Shown here piece by piece: positions 18,161 through 27,126 of a stretch of DNA of 64,000 bases; within the stretch, counting starts at the first letter, position 1, and every line of letters starts with the position of its first letter. The position numbers and the translations under genes are program-made. The notes beneath the pieces were generated by a model. The model did no database searches. It saw nothing but the letters and a program-made list of their open reading frames with translations, and had not been told where the DNA came from. Location of the stretch: NCBI GenBank assembly GCA_016721015.1, contig JADKJL010000011.1, positions 333,890 through 397,889 on the forward strand, read 5' to 3'. This DNA is from Lysobacterales bacterium (GTDB lineage Bacteria; Pseudomonadota; Gammaproteobacteria; Xanthomonadales; Rhodanobacteraceae).

Positions 18161-19608
18161 CTGGTTACCTCGGTCTGGAAGCTGACCATCACGCGCGTTC
18201 CGCGCTCCGGCTTGCTATCGAATTCAAATCGCCCACCCGGCAGCGCCTCAGCCCGCTCGCGAATATTGCGCAGGCCCATTCCGCTGCCCGATTCCACGCT
18301 TGCGCCCGAACCATTATCGGCGATGACAAGGCTGACGCGTTCCGCCGTGCGACGGAGGCCGATGTCGACGTGCTGCGCCCCGCTGTGTCGCAAGACATTG
18401 GACAGCGCCTCGTCGACGATGCGCAACAGCGAGTCCTCGACAGTCGCCGCCAGCGACGGCACATCGTCGATATCGAAACCGAGGCTGGCACCGCTGGTGT
18501 GCGCCCAGTCGTTGGCGCGCATGCGCAGGCGTTCGGTGAACGGCAGTTCGGCATCCGAAGCACGCATCTCGTCGAGGATCTGTGCGAGTTCCTGCTGGAT
18601 CTGCTGGGTCAGGCGTTGTGCCAGTTCGAGGCGCTCGCTGCCCGCGCTGTCGCCGAGCAAGCGCCGCGCGGTGGCCAATTGCATGTTCAAGGCAAACGCC
18701 TTTTGCTTGACGGTATCGTGCAGATCGCGGGCCAGGCGCTGCCGCTCGGCGAGCATCGCCAGTTGCGCGCGCGAGCGCAACAATCCCTTGAGGTCGATCG
18801 CCATGCCATCGAGCATCGCCGAGAGCCCGCCGATCTCGTCGCCGGAGCGGTCGTCGATCCGATCGGAAAAATCACCGCGACTCCATGCCCTGGCCGCACG
18901 CTTGATACGGCTCAAGCGTCGGGTCACCCAGGCGGCGAGAAAGATCGACGAGGCCAGGCCAAACACGATCAGGAAGGCAAACACGGTTGCCGACTCGAAA
19001 CTTGAATCGAACAACAGGTGCCGCCACGGCGGCGGCACGCGCAACTCGACGAACAACCAGCCGATCCGCACACCGACCTGATCATGCAGTGGAACCAGGA
19101 CGCGCTGGATCTTGTAGCTGGTTTCAGCGGTCGCGAGGATCCTGCTCCGGCCATGTTGCTCGGCCGCCTGGTGCAACTCGACCGCGCTCGGCATGTCGAG
19201 CGCCCAGCGGTCATTGCCCACGGTGCGTGCAAGCACGGCCGAATCAGCGTCCAGGATCGCGGCCGCCAGCGGCACGTCACTGAGTTCGAGCAGGATGTAA
19301 GACTCATCCGGAGTCAGTCCGCCGCGCGGTTGCTGCAGGCGCAGGACCCAGGCGTCGAGCCATACCTGCAGGCCCAGTGAATCGGGTGCGCTGTGATCGA
19401 GCAGTCCGCTCCATTGTGTGCCGAGTTCCTGTGCACCCTTGTCAGCCGCACGCTCCAGGCTGCCACCATCGATTCCATTGACGAAGCGCTGGAACTCGTA
19501 GGTGAGAATCACCGACTCCACGACGATCAGCGTCGGCAGCGACAGCAGCACGTAGAACAAGGCAAGTTTGGAGACGAGGCCGCGCAGGCGCGGACGAAGC
19601 ACGGTCAT
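18157..19608 (-). CDS. NarX/UhpB-type sensor histidine kinase
   Basis: A 483-residue membrane kinase with a transmembrane helix near residues 11-35, a periplasmic sensor of about 165 residues, and a second helix near 206-229. A HAMP linker follows, then a HisKA_3 dimerisation domain with the phospho-acceptor His at about 297 (ARDLHDTVKQ), and a GHKL ATPase domain (VDEALSNVLRHSGA, IADNGSGA, GMGLRNIRERAEAL). I took the ATG at 19608 (MTVLRPRLRG) because the 32 codons upstream are not membrane- or domain-like. It overlaps the response regulator by 4 nt. The ligand is unknown; the sensor region has no motif I recognise. Confidence 0.9.
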   Translation of the reverse strand: MTVLRPRLRGLVSKLALFYVLLSLPTLIVVESVILTYEFQRFVNGIDGGSLERAADKGAQELGTQWSGLLDHSAPDSLGLQVWLDAWVLRLQQPRGGLTPDESYILLELSDVPLAAAILDADSAVLARTVGNDRWALDMPSAVELHQAAEQHGRSRILATAETSYKIQRVLVPLHDQVGVRIGWLFVELRVPPPWRHLLFDSSFESATVFAFLIVFGLASSIFLAAWVTRRLSRIKRAARAWSRGDFSDRIDDRSGDEIGGLSAMLDGMAIDLKGLLRSRAQLAMLAERQRLARDLHDTVKQKAFALNMQLATARRLLGDSAGSERLELAQRLTQQIQQELAQILDEMRASDAELPFTERLRMRANDWAHTSGASLGFDIDDVPSLAATVEDSLLRIVDEALSNVLRHSGAQHVDIGLRRTAERVSLVIADNGSGASVESGSGMGLRNIRERAEALPGGRFEFDSKPERGTRVMVSFQTEVTR

Positions 19609-19884
19609 GGTTGTCAAGAAGACGCTGGCGGGCGCCAAGCATAGCGGCAACGAACCCGAACAGGGGCAAGGAAACGCTCCCGCCGCTGGTCGATTCCTGC
19701 GCAAACGGTTGCAGTTTGGTTGATCGAATGACGGGGAAATCGGGCATTCCGAGGAAAAGGCCGTGGAGCCAGAGTCCGTCGTGAGGTGGATATGGGTTGG
19801 TTCCAGGGGCTGTTACCCGGCGGCGGAATCCGGCGCAGACTCCGCCGCCGTCCATTTGGACATTCAACAAATCCGGGGCCCGCC

Positions 19885-22008
19885 ATGCGACTGATTGCTT
19901 ATCGAAACGCGCTGCAAATTGCCATTTTCACAAGCCTTGCCACGACTGGCGTTGCCATTCACGCCCAAGAGCCTGTCGCGCTCGATCCGGTCGAAGTGAC
20001 AACCTCCAAGATCCCGGTCGCGCTCAGCGATGTCGCCGCCAACGTCAATGTCATTTCGGGAGAGGAACTGCGGCGGCGTGGCGCGACCGATCTGCGCACG
20101 GCCCTGTCCCTGGTCGCTGGTGTGGATATTGCGCCGGGAGGCGATGGTGGGCCAGCGTCTTCGGTGCCGGCCCTTTGGGGTCTGCGCGAGTTCGATGCGT
20201 TCCTGCTGGTCGTTGACGGAATCCCTTCTGGTGGCGCGTTCACGCCTGCATTGGCGACCTTGAACCTCGCCAATGTCGAACGTATCGAAGTCCTCAAGGG
20301 TGCCGCGCCGGTCAGTTACGGCGCAACCAGCTTCGTCGGCGTCATCCATGTGATCCACTATGCCGCCGGCGCTGGTGCAACCCGCTTTGAATTCGGCATT
20401 GGCAGTCGCGGCAGCGCACATCTGTCCGCTGCGATTCCGATGGCCGAGCCGGGCGCCGCCTGGTCACAGTCGATCCTGTTCGATGCCGACAAGGCCGAAC
20501 TCAAGTCCGACCGTTCGGGATGGGATCGCGCGCATGTGCTCTATCGCGGTGCCGGCCAGCTAGGTGCAGGCGAGTTCACGGTCGATGCCGACTACACGAC
20601 GTTGAGTCAGGATCCGGTCAGTCCGCACCCGCGCGAAGGTGGAGTTCTCACCGATCGCTTTCCGCTGGATGGCAACATCAACCCGCGCGGGGCGAAACAG
20701 GATGAAGACCGTGGCCAGGTCGCTTTTGGCTATGTTCTGCCAACCGGAATCGGTGACTGGAGTACACGGCTCGCCGTCGCGCGATCGAATGCAGCCACGG
20801 TGCGCGGATTCCTGCGTGAGGATTTCGCGGACGATGGCGTCACCCCCAATGCGGATGGTTACCAGCAGGATGTGCATCGGACCGAGTTGTACTTCGACAG
20901 TCATGTGGCAACGCCGCTGAGTGACCGGACGACCCTGGTCTGGGGTCTCGACCATATGTACGGCAAGGGCAGTCAGGACAGCCAGAACTTCGAATACGCG
21001 ACGTTCCCGGATGGCACGAACGCGCCGAACTGGCACACCCTGCCAATCGACGAAACGACGCACCTTGATGACAAGCGCAACTTCACCGGCCTGTATGCCG
21101 ACCTCAACGTGGCGTTGACCGATGCCTGGCGCATAGAAGCGGGATTGCGCTACAACCACACCAGCGAGAAGCGCAGTGGCTATGGCGTCGATCTGACTGG
21201 CGACGAGCCCGAGTTGTTCGAGGTCGGCAGCGATCATCGCAGTGACAATCGCCTGTCCGGCGCGCTCGGCACGAGCTATCGATTCTGGCAGGACGGTCGC
21301 GACTATCTGACCGGCTATGCGAGCTATCGCAACACCTTCAAGCCGGCCGTCATCGATTTCGGCCCCGAGCCGGAATCGGAGATCCTGGAGCCGGAAGACG
21401 CGCAAAGCGGCGAGCTCGGCCTCAAGGGCCGCAACCTCGATGGACGCATCGAGTGGGACGTGTCGGTGTTTCGCATGAACTTCCACAATCTCGTCGTCAG
21501 CCAGAACGTCGACGGCCTGCCAGGCCTGACCAATGCCGGCAACGAGCGATTCAAGGGGGCCGAGACGGAGGTGCGCTGGAATATCGCCGACGGATTGAGT
21601 CTGCTCGGCAGCTACGCCTATCACGATGCCCGTTTCGCCGACTACTCGCAGTTGTTCGGTGACACCTTGACCCAGCTCGATGGCAAACTCCTCGAACTGT
21701 CGCCGCAACACATCGGCAGCATCGGCCTTGTCTATGGAAAAGAAAAGGGCTTGCGCGCGAACCTTGTCGCCAGCCATGTCGGTTCTCGCTACCTCAACAA
21801 GCGCAACACGTCGCTGGCGGACTCGTATGACACGTTCGATGCCGGTATCGGCTATGCGTTTGATCGCTGGGAGCTGAGACTGGACAGCTACAACCTGAGT
21901 GATCGCCGTGATCCCGTCGCCGAAAGCGAACTCGGTGATGCGCAGTATTATCGACTGCAGGCACGTTCATATTTCCTGACCGCCAAGTTCGAGTTCGGCG
22001 GACGCTAG
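19885..22008 (+). CDS. TonB-dependent outer-membrane receptor
   Basis: A 707-residue TonB-dependent receptor. A signal peptide ends near AIHAQEP (residue 27). A TonB-box-like LDPVEVTTSK follows, then a plug domain (about 45-160: ANVNVISGEELRRRGATDL, VERIEVLKGAAPVSYGATSF) and a beta-barrel ending in LTAKFEFGGR. The final Phe is two residues from a penultimate basic end, which is slightly unusual. The plug is closer to general metabolite/cobalamin-type receptors than to Fiu. I see no Fur palindrome or cobalamin riboswitch upstream. It is divergent from the sensor kinase (276 bp apart). The substrate cannot be determined. Confidence 0.85.
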   Translation: MRLIAYRNALQIAIFTSLATTGVAIHAQEPVALDPVEVTTSKIPVALSDVAANVNVISGEELRRRGATDLRTALSLVAGVDIAPGGDGGPASSVPALWGLREFDAFLLVVDGIPSGGAFTPALATLNLANVERIEVLKGAAPVSYGATSFVGVIHVIHYAAGAGATRFEFGIGSRGSAHLSAAIPMAEPGAAWSQSILFDADKAELKSDRSGWDRAHVLYRGAGQLGAGEFTVDADYTTLSQDPVSPHPREGGVLTDRFPLDGNINPRGAKQDEDRGQVAFGYVLPTGIGDWSTRLAVARSNAATVRGFLREDFADDGVTPNADGYQQDVHRTELYFDSHVATPLSDRTTLVWGLDHMYGKGSQDSQNFEYATFPDGTNAPNWHTLPIDETTHLDDKRNFTGLYADLNVALTDAWRIEAGLRYNHTSEKRSGYGVDLTGDEPELFEVGSDHRSDNRLSGALGTSYRFWQDGRDYLTGYASYRNTFKPAVIDFGPEPESEILEPEDAQSGELGLKGRNLDGRIEWDVSVFRMNFHNLVVSQNVDGLPGLTNAGNERFKGAETEVRWNIADGLSLLGSYAYHDARFADYSQLFGDTLTQLDGKLLELSPQHIGSIGLVYGKEKGLRANLVASHVGSRYLNKRNTSLADSYDTFDAGIGYAFDRWELRLDSYNLSDRRDPVAESELGDAQYYRLQARSYFLTAKFEFGGR

Positions 22009-22163
22009 GATCCGGACGGCAACTCAAAATCGCCGGCTATTCGCAGAAGAGACATTCATCCCCAACGACAAGGCGGAAACGCGGCAGCGGTCATCGAAAC
22101 CCGCGCCGCTGTTCGGTAGCGCCGTTCGCAAGAGGCAGTCATTCCCGATGCTTTCTAACGTCC

Positions 22164-22244
22164 TTCGCAGGAGAGGCATTCATGCCCGATGCTCCTTGTT
22201 CGGAACAGAAGCAGAAGCATCGCGGCTGAAGCCGCCTCCTGCGA
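22164..22244. repeat. inverted pair of REP elements in the intergenic region 22009-22326
   Basis: TCGCAGGAGAGGCATTCATG (from 22165) and its degenerate reverse complement ending at 22243 form a pair with a short spacer. Two weaker copies (AGAGACATTCATCCCC near 22048 and AGAGGCAGTCATTCCCGATG near 22131) lie to the left. All belong to the family found as an array at 41274. The remainder of this 318-bp gap shows nothing else I can support. Confidence 0.65.
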
Positions 22245-22326
22245 CAGCGTCCAGCGCGGGGATTCGTCGACCTGATCCAAGCGGCGGCATTGGGTCGCCT
22301 GCCGTGCATGCGGTTACACTTGGTCG

Positions 22327-22890
22327 ATGCGCAAGAAACCACCGATCGTGTTGGCGACACGCTCGGTCGAACAAAGCCGCTTCCTGCGTGCCGAGCAGAT
22401 TGATCTCGAATTCTCGAATGGCGAGCGGCGCACGCACGAGCGTCTGCGCACCACGGGTTTCGGTGCCGTGATCATGGTGCCGATGCGTGATGACGACACC
22501 GTCCTGCTGGTTCGCGAATACGCGACCGGCATCGAAGGCTACGAACTCGGCTTGCCCAAGGGCCGCCTTGATCGCGATGAAACCGCCGAGCAGGGCGCCA
22601 ATCGCGAACTCAAGGAGGAGATCGGCTATGGCGCGCGTGACCTGCATATCCTCGCCACCTTGTCGCTGTCGCCGACCTACATGAGCGCGATGACCCACGT
22701 GGTGCTCGCCCGCGACCTGTATCCGGAACGACTGCAGGGTGACGAGCCCGAGGAGCTCGAAGTGGTGCCATGGAAGCTCAGCGAGCTGCACACCCTGCTG
22801 CTCGAACCCGAAGTCAGCGAAGGCCGCTCGATCGCGGCCCTGTTCATCGCTCGCGAGTATCTCGCTGGCCGTTTCCGGCCAGTTCGATGA
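22327..22890 (+). CDS. nudE: ADP-sugar/NADH pyrophosphatase NudE (Nudix)
   Basis: A Nudix hydrolase that cleaves ADP-ribose, NADH and Ap2A/Ap3A-type compounds. The 187-residue protein carries a complete Nudix box near 77-99 (GLPKGRLDRDETAEQGANRE, then LKEEIGYGA). It also has the NudE-type context: EYATGIEGYELGLPKG before the box and LSPTYMSAMTHVVLA after it. It overlaps cysQ by 4 nt; nudE-cysQ is a conserved pair in gammaproteobacteria. Both gene products act on adenosine nucleotides, which makes a nucleotide-housekeeping operon likely. Confidence 0.93.
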   Translation: MRKKPPIVLATRSVEQSRFLRAEQIDLEFSNGERRTHERLRTTGFGAVIMVPMRDDDTVLLVREYATGIEGYELGLPKGRLDRDETAEQGANRELKEEIGYGARDLHILATLSLSPTYMSAMTHVVLARDLYPERLQGDEPEELEVVPWKLSELHTLLLEPEVSEGRSIAALFIAREYLAGRFRPVR

Positions 22891-23684
22891 CGCTCGAAAA
22901 CCTGATTCCCGAAGTCTGCGCGATTGCCCGGCGCGCGGCGGCTGAAATCCTCGATGTCTACAATGGCGAATTCGTCGTCGACCACAAGGATGACCGCTCA
23001 CCGCTGACGGCAGCCGACCTGGCCGCACACCACTGCATCGTCGAGGGTTTGCGCACGCTGACTCCCGAGCTGCCGATCCTGTCCGAGGAATCGGCGTCGA
23101 TCGGCTGGGAACAACGGCGCCAGTGGTCACGTTACTGGCTGGTCGATCCGCTCGATGGCACGCGCGAGTTCGTCAAGCGAAATGGTGAGTTCACCGTGAA
23201 CATCGCCTTGATCGACGGTGATCGCAGCGTGCTCGGCGTGGTCCAGGTGCCGGTTGGCGGCGCGATCGCCTGGGCATGGCAAGGTGGCGGCGCCTGGATG
23301 GCGGCTGCCGATGGCGAGCCGCATCGATGCCGGACGCGTGGGCGTGCGGATCCGCTGGTGGTGGCCGGCAGCCGCTCGCACGGCGATCCACGTCTGCTCG
23401 GCATGATCGAGCGCATGGGTGCGCATGAAATCGTGCCGCTCGGCTCCTCGCTCAAGTTCCTGCGCATTGCCGACGCCGAGGCCGATCTCTACGTCCGTCT
23501 CGGACCGACCTCGGAGTGGGATACCGCTGCAGCCCAGTGCGTGCTTGAGGAGGCCGGCGGCGCAGTCATCGATCTCGAGGGAAAGCCGCTGCGCTACAAC
23601 CGCAAGCCGTCGCTGCTCAATCCCGAATTCATTGCGTGTGGCGATCCCGGGGTGGATTGGCCGCAGTTGCTTGCCAGCCAGTGA
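22887..23684 (+). CDS. cysQ: 3'(2'),5'-bisphosphate nucleotidase CysQ
   Basis: CysQ removes the 3' phosphate from PAP/PAPS formed during sulfate assimilation. The 265-residue enzyme has the IMPase-superfamily metal sites: LSEESASIG near 69, WLVDPLDGTREFVKRNGEFT near 84-103, and EWDTAAAQCVLEEAGG near 211-226. The last contains the intact WDxAA motif, unlike the HisN-like paralogue at 2954. The start at 22887 overlaps nudE; the longer frame upstream is a shadow of nudE. Confidence 0.93.
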   Translation: MTLENLIPEVCAIARRAAAEILDVYNGEFVVDHKDDRSPLTAADLAAHHCIVEGLRTLTPELPILSEESASIGWEQRRQWSRYWLVDPLDGTREFVKRNGEFTVNIALIDGDRSVLGVVQVPVGGAIAWAWQGGGAWMAAADGEPHRCRTRGRADPLVVAGSRSHGDPRLLGMIERMGAHEIVPLGSSLKFLRIADAEADLYVRLGPTSEWDTAAAQCVLEEAGGAVIDLEGKPLRYNRKPSLLNPEFIACGDPGVDWPQLLASQ

Positions 23685-24109
23685 CCCGCATGACCCTGAG
23701 CGGCTTGATTCGATCGAAGCCGACGGGTGTCCGCCAGCGAGCGTCGCCGAAGTCCCTGACCCGGCCCTGGATCGGGATTGAATTGAGCCGCAGGGGCAGC
23801 GCCGGGACGATCCTTATGGCCGCCTGCAGTGGTTGGCAACGGGCCGGCTCTCGCCAAATCGGCACGGATTGTGCATTAAACGACAGCATTGACCTGATCT
23901 GATCGATCGAGGCGGGTCGCCGGTGACAACGGAATCGCCAACGGCGGGCAGATTGGATGCGGCTTGCGGATCCATGATTTGCCTGAGAGCGGCTCGGTTG
24001 GCGACTGGCGGGTTCACGGAATCCGTTGTCAATTTCTTTCACGGATGGTTCTGGCGACACCGGATAGCGCGACGGGCAGCCCGTTGCGATCCCCAATGGG
24101 TAGCTGCCG
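23685..24109. other. intergenic region, no feature recognised
   Basis: 425 bp between cysQ and the GGDEF/EAL gene. Short open frames here lack ribosome sites and recognisable products. I see no hairpin followed by a T-run and no riboswitch core. The promoter of the c-di-GMP gene must lie here, but I cannot place it. Confidence 0.5.
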
Positions 24110-26701
24110 ATGAACAAGATTCTGCTCGCCGATACCTCGCAAACGCGACGCCGCGCGCTCTCGGCCATTTTCAGCCAGAGCGGATTCGTGGTGACTGCTG
24201 TGGCCAATCTGGCCGAAGCCTACGACACCCTGCAGCGCTCCCAGCTCGGCCATACCAGCTTCGATGCGGTGGTCCTCGGATGGCCAGAATATTCGGACGG
24301 CCTGGTCGAGGATGTGTTCGGTCTGCTTCACGGCGAGCGCTTCGAGCATCTGGTGGTGCTGATCATGGCCGACTCGAGCAATGCCAACGCGGTCAACTGG
24401 CGCATGTCGCGCCCGCGCACGGCATTGACCCTGTGGTCGGAATATCTCGAGGCGCCGAATGCCATCGGCCAGTTGCTGCGGCCGAACGCGGACATCAAGC
24501 CGGTGCTCAGTTCGCATGACGAGCAGATCCGCATCCTGCTGGTGGATGATTCGGCGACCGTGCGCGCAGGCTATTCTCGGCTGCTGCAGAAGCATGGCTA
24601 CCACGTCGATGTGGCCGAGAGTGTCGGCGAAGGCTGGAACAAGGTTTCGCAGCAGCCATACGACATCGCGATCATCGACTACCTGATGCCCGAGCAGAAC
24701 GGCACGGCATTGATCACGATGATCCGCAATGATCCTGAAACCCAGCACATCCTCACCGCAACGATCACCGGCACCTATTCCGACGCGGTGATCTCCGAGT
24801 CGCTGGCATGCGGCGCGCTCGAATGCCTGTTCAAGAGTGAATCGCGCGAACTGCTGCTCGCGCGCATCGCCTCGTTGGCCCGAACCATCAACGACCGCAA
24901 GGCCATCGACAACGAGCGCCGTCGTCTGCAAGGCATCCTTTCCTCGGTCGGCGAAGGTGTCTATGGCGTTGACGCCGAAGGGATCATCCAGTTCATCAAT
25001 CCGGCCGCACTCGACCTGCTTGGATACTCCGAGGCCAACGAGCTGATCGGTCAATCCGCCTTCGATGCCTTCCACTATGCCGATGAAAATGGCGTGCCGA
25101 TGCAGCGTGCCGCGTCGCATCTGAACCAGTGCTACCTCAATGGCAGCGAGATGTCGGCCCTGCAGACGCGTTTTTGGAGTTCGGCCAAGCGCGGCATCCT
25201 GGTCGAATGCAATGTGCATCCATTGCGCATGGATGCCGAGCAGAATGGTTCGGTCGTCGCTTTCCGTGATATTTCAGCGCGTCGGGTGCTTGAGGACGAA
25301 CTGCGCTGGCAGGCCGAGCACGACAGTCTGACCAAGCTCTTCAATCGCGGCTGGTTCGAGGCCCAGCTCGAGCAGGAGTGCAACCGCGTGCGCCGCACCG
25401 GCCAGGCGGCGATGCTGCTGTTCATCGATCTCGATCGCTTCAAGTACATCAATGACACGGCCGGGCATGTCGCTGGCGACCGCCTGTTGCTCGAGGTCAG
25501 CCAGCGGCTCAAGTCACGTCTGCGCGGCAGTGATTATCTGGCACGCATGGGCGGCGACGAGTTCGCCGTACTGTTGACCAATGTCGGATCAAGCGACCTG
25601 ATGAGCCTGGCCGATGGTTTCCGCCGAGTGCTCACGGCAACCCCATTCACCTACGGCGGCAAGAGCTATCGCATAACCCTGTCGATCGGCTGCGCGAGGA
25701 TCGATGATACCGCCCATTCGCCGGGTGACGCGATGTCGCATGCCGATATCGCCTGCCACATGGCCAAGCGCAGTGGGCGCAACCAATGCCAGATGTATTC
25801 CCCGGAAACCGGCCGCCTTGCCGCGCTCGACGTGGATCTCGGCTGGTCGGTGCGTCTCGAAGAAGCCCTGCGCACCAATCGGTTCGTGCTGGTCTACCAG
25901 CCGATCGTGCCGCTCAAGGGCATGGAAAACGACACTGTCAACAGCAGCAACAGCAAGGATATCTGGCTGCGCCAACTCGAGCGCAATCCTTACGAGGAGG
26001 CGCTGTTCGAAGTGCTGGTGAGGCTCAAGGGCAGCCACGGCGAACTGATCTCGCCGAATGCCTTCCTGCCGGCGGCCGAGCGCTTCGGCTTGATGCAGGA
26101 GATCGATTTCTGGGTCATCGATCACGCTCTCATGGCCCTGCGCGAAACACGCGACAGCCCGCGCCCGATCGCATTGACCATCAACGTCTCGGCGCAGACC
26201 CTCGAGAAGGCCGGGATCATCGCGTACGTCACCGCAAAAATTGTCGAGTACGACGTCAATCCCGCGGCGATCGTCATCGAGATCATCGAATCGCATTCGA
26301 TCAGCGACATGCAGAATGCACAGGCGCAGTTGACCGCGTTGCGCGCGCTCGGATGTCGAATTGCGGTCGATGACTTTGGCACGGGTTTCTCGACCTTCGC
26401 CTACCTCAAGCAGATCGAGGCCGACATCCTCAAGATCGACGGCTCGCTGATCCAGGGGCTGCCGGACGATGCCCTCGATCGCACGATCATCGCCGCGTTG
26501 ACTTCAATCGCCGAAACCGCCGGCAAGAAAACCATCGCCGAGTGTGTCGAGGATGTGAACATGCTGCGCACGCTTTACGAATGCGGAGTCGATATGGCTC
26601 AAGGTTATGTGGTTGGCATGCCGCGCCTGCATCTGCCGAAATCCCTGCCGACTTTCGGCACGACGATGTTCGAACCGCAAACACAGATAACGATGGCCTA
26701 A
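24110..26701 (+). CDS. REC-REC-PAS-GGDEF-EAL cyclic-di-GMP protein
   Basis: An 863-residue cytoplasmic signalling protein. The first receiver-like domain (1-120) is degenerate: Gly replaces the phospho-acceptor Asp (VVLGWP). The second receiver (about 142-258) is intact, with VDDS, IIDYLMP and LFKS. A PAS domain (about 275-385) follows. The GGDEF domain has the intact MGGDEFAV near 480 and an inhibitory I-site (RGSD, five residues before GGDEF). The EAL domain (about 605-855) keeps the expected catalytic residues: EVLVR, NVSAQ, EIIES, DDFGTG, LKIDGS, AECVED and AQGY. Both activities are possible; which dominates cannot be read. It lacks membrane segments and is monocistronic. Confidence 0.92.
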   Translation: MNKILLADTSQTRRRALSAIFSQSGFVVTAVANLAEAYDTLQRSQLGHTSFDAVVLGWPEYSDGLVEDVFGLLHGERFEHLVVLIMADSSNANAVNWRMSRPRTALTLWSEYLEAPNAIGQLLRPNADIKPVLSSHDEQIRILLVDDSATVRAGYSRLLQKHGYHVDVAESVGEGWNKVSQQPYDIAIIDYLMPEQNGTALITMIRNDPETQHILTATITGTYSDAVISESLACGALECLFKSESRELLLARIASLARTINDRKAIDNERRRLQGILSSVGEGVYGVDAEGIIQFINPAALDLLGYSEANELIGQSAFDAFHYADENGVPMQRAASHLNQCYLNGSEMSALQTRFWSSAKRGILVECNVHPLRMDAEQNGSVVAFRDISARRVLEDELRWQAEHDSLTKLFNRGWFEAQLEQECNRVRRTGQAAMLLFIDLDRFKYINDTAGHVAGDRLLLEVSQRLKSRLRGSDYLARMGGDEFAVLLTNVGSSDLMSLADGFRRVLTATPFTYGGKSYRITLSIGCARIDDTAHSPGDAMSHADIACHMAKRSGRNQCQMYSPETGRLAALDVDLGWSVRLEEALRTNRFVLVYQPIVPLKGMENDTVNSSNSKDIWLRQLERNPYEEALFEVLVRLKGSHGELISPNAFLPAAERFGLMQEIDFWVIDHALMALRETRDSPRPIALTINVSAQTLEKAGIIAYVTAKIVEYDVNPAAIVIEIIESHSISDMQNAQAQLTALRALGCRIAVDDFGTGFSTFAYLKQIEADILKIDGSLIQGLPDDALDRTIIAALTSIAETAGKKTIAECVEDVNMLRTLYECGVDMAQGYVVGMPRLHLPKSLPTFGTTMFEPQTQITMA

Positions 26702-26741
26702 CGATGGATCACCCAGCTATTTGCGGGACACCACACTAGCT

Positions 26742-26894
26742 GCCTGTCGGACTTGACTCGGATGGGCTGCGAATTCGTCTGAACGGTCCATCTACCCCGA
26801 TTTTTGCCCATAGCACCAATATGAGCCTGCAAGCCGTCGAAAATCTGGCCTCGCCCAGCCGAATACTCGCCTCAACCGGCAAAGTCCGACAGGC
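26742..26894. repeat. MITE-like segment with 13-bp perfect terminal inverted repeats
   Basis: GCCTGTCGGACTT at 26742-26754 is repeated in perfect inverted orientation at 26882-26894. The interior also shows weaker inverted similarity (GGGCTGCGAA against the complement of TCGCCCAGCCGAA). It lies in the 425-bp gap between two genes and encodes nothing plausible. It may be a small non-autonomous element or a bidirectional terminator; I cannot decide. Confidence 0.5.
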
Positions 26895-26987
26895 TGCCAG
26901 GGCAAAGCCGATCAAGTGGCACCAGCGAAACATCCGGTCAGGCGACGCCTGTCTGTGCGCATCTCCTTGCTGCGCTGCCTTGAAGCG

Positions 26988-27035
26988 ACTGCATGGATGC
27001 AGGAGGTAGAGCAACGCAGGAGCAGTTGCCGGGAC
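26988..27035. repeat. dispersed repeat shared with the 42.5-42.7 kb mosaic
   Basis: The stretch containing GAGCAACGCAGGAGCAGTTG is nearly identical to sequence at 42696-42722 and similar to 42507-42533. The preceding GCATGGATGC and GGAGGTAGA words also recur there. It is therefore a dispersed intergenic repeat, not a gene. Confidence 0.6.
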
Positions 27036-27126
27036 GGCCAGTCCATCTGCGCCAGCGCGCCGTGATCTGCACGCACACAGGTGTCGGGACGAGTGCGCCA
27101 CTTGATCAGCGTTGCCGTGGAAAAGG

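Noticed and set aside
19609..19884. Possible cobalamin riboswitch before the TonB receptor at 19885
   Set aside because: A short GAATCCGGCGCAG-like word is present, but no B12-box core or supporting helices could be found.
23636..23902. Small plus-strand frame after cysQ
   Set aside because: Begins inside cysQ, has no ribosome site and no recognisable product.
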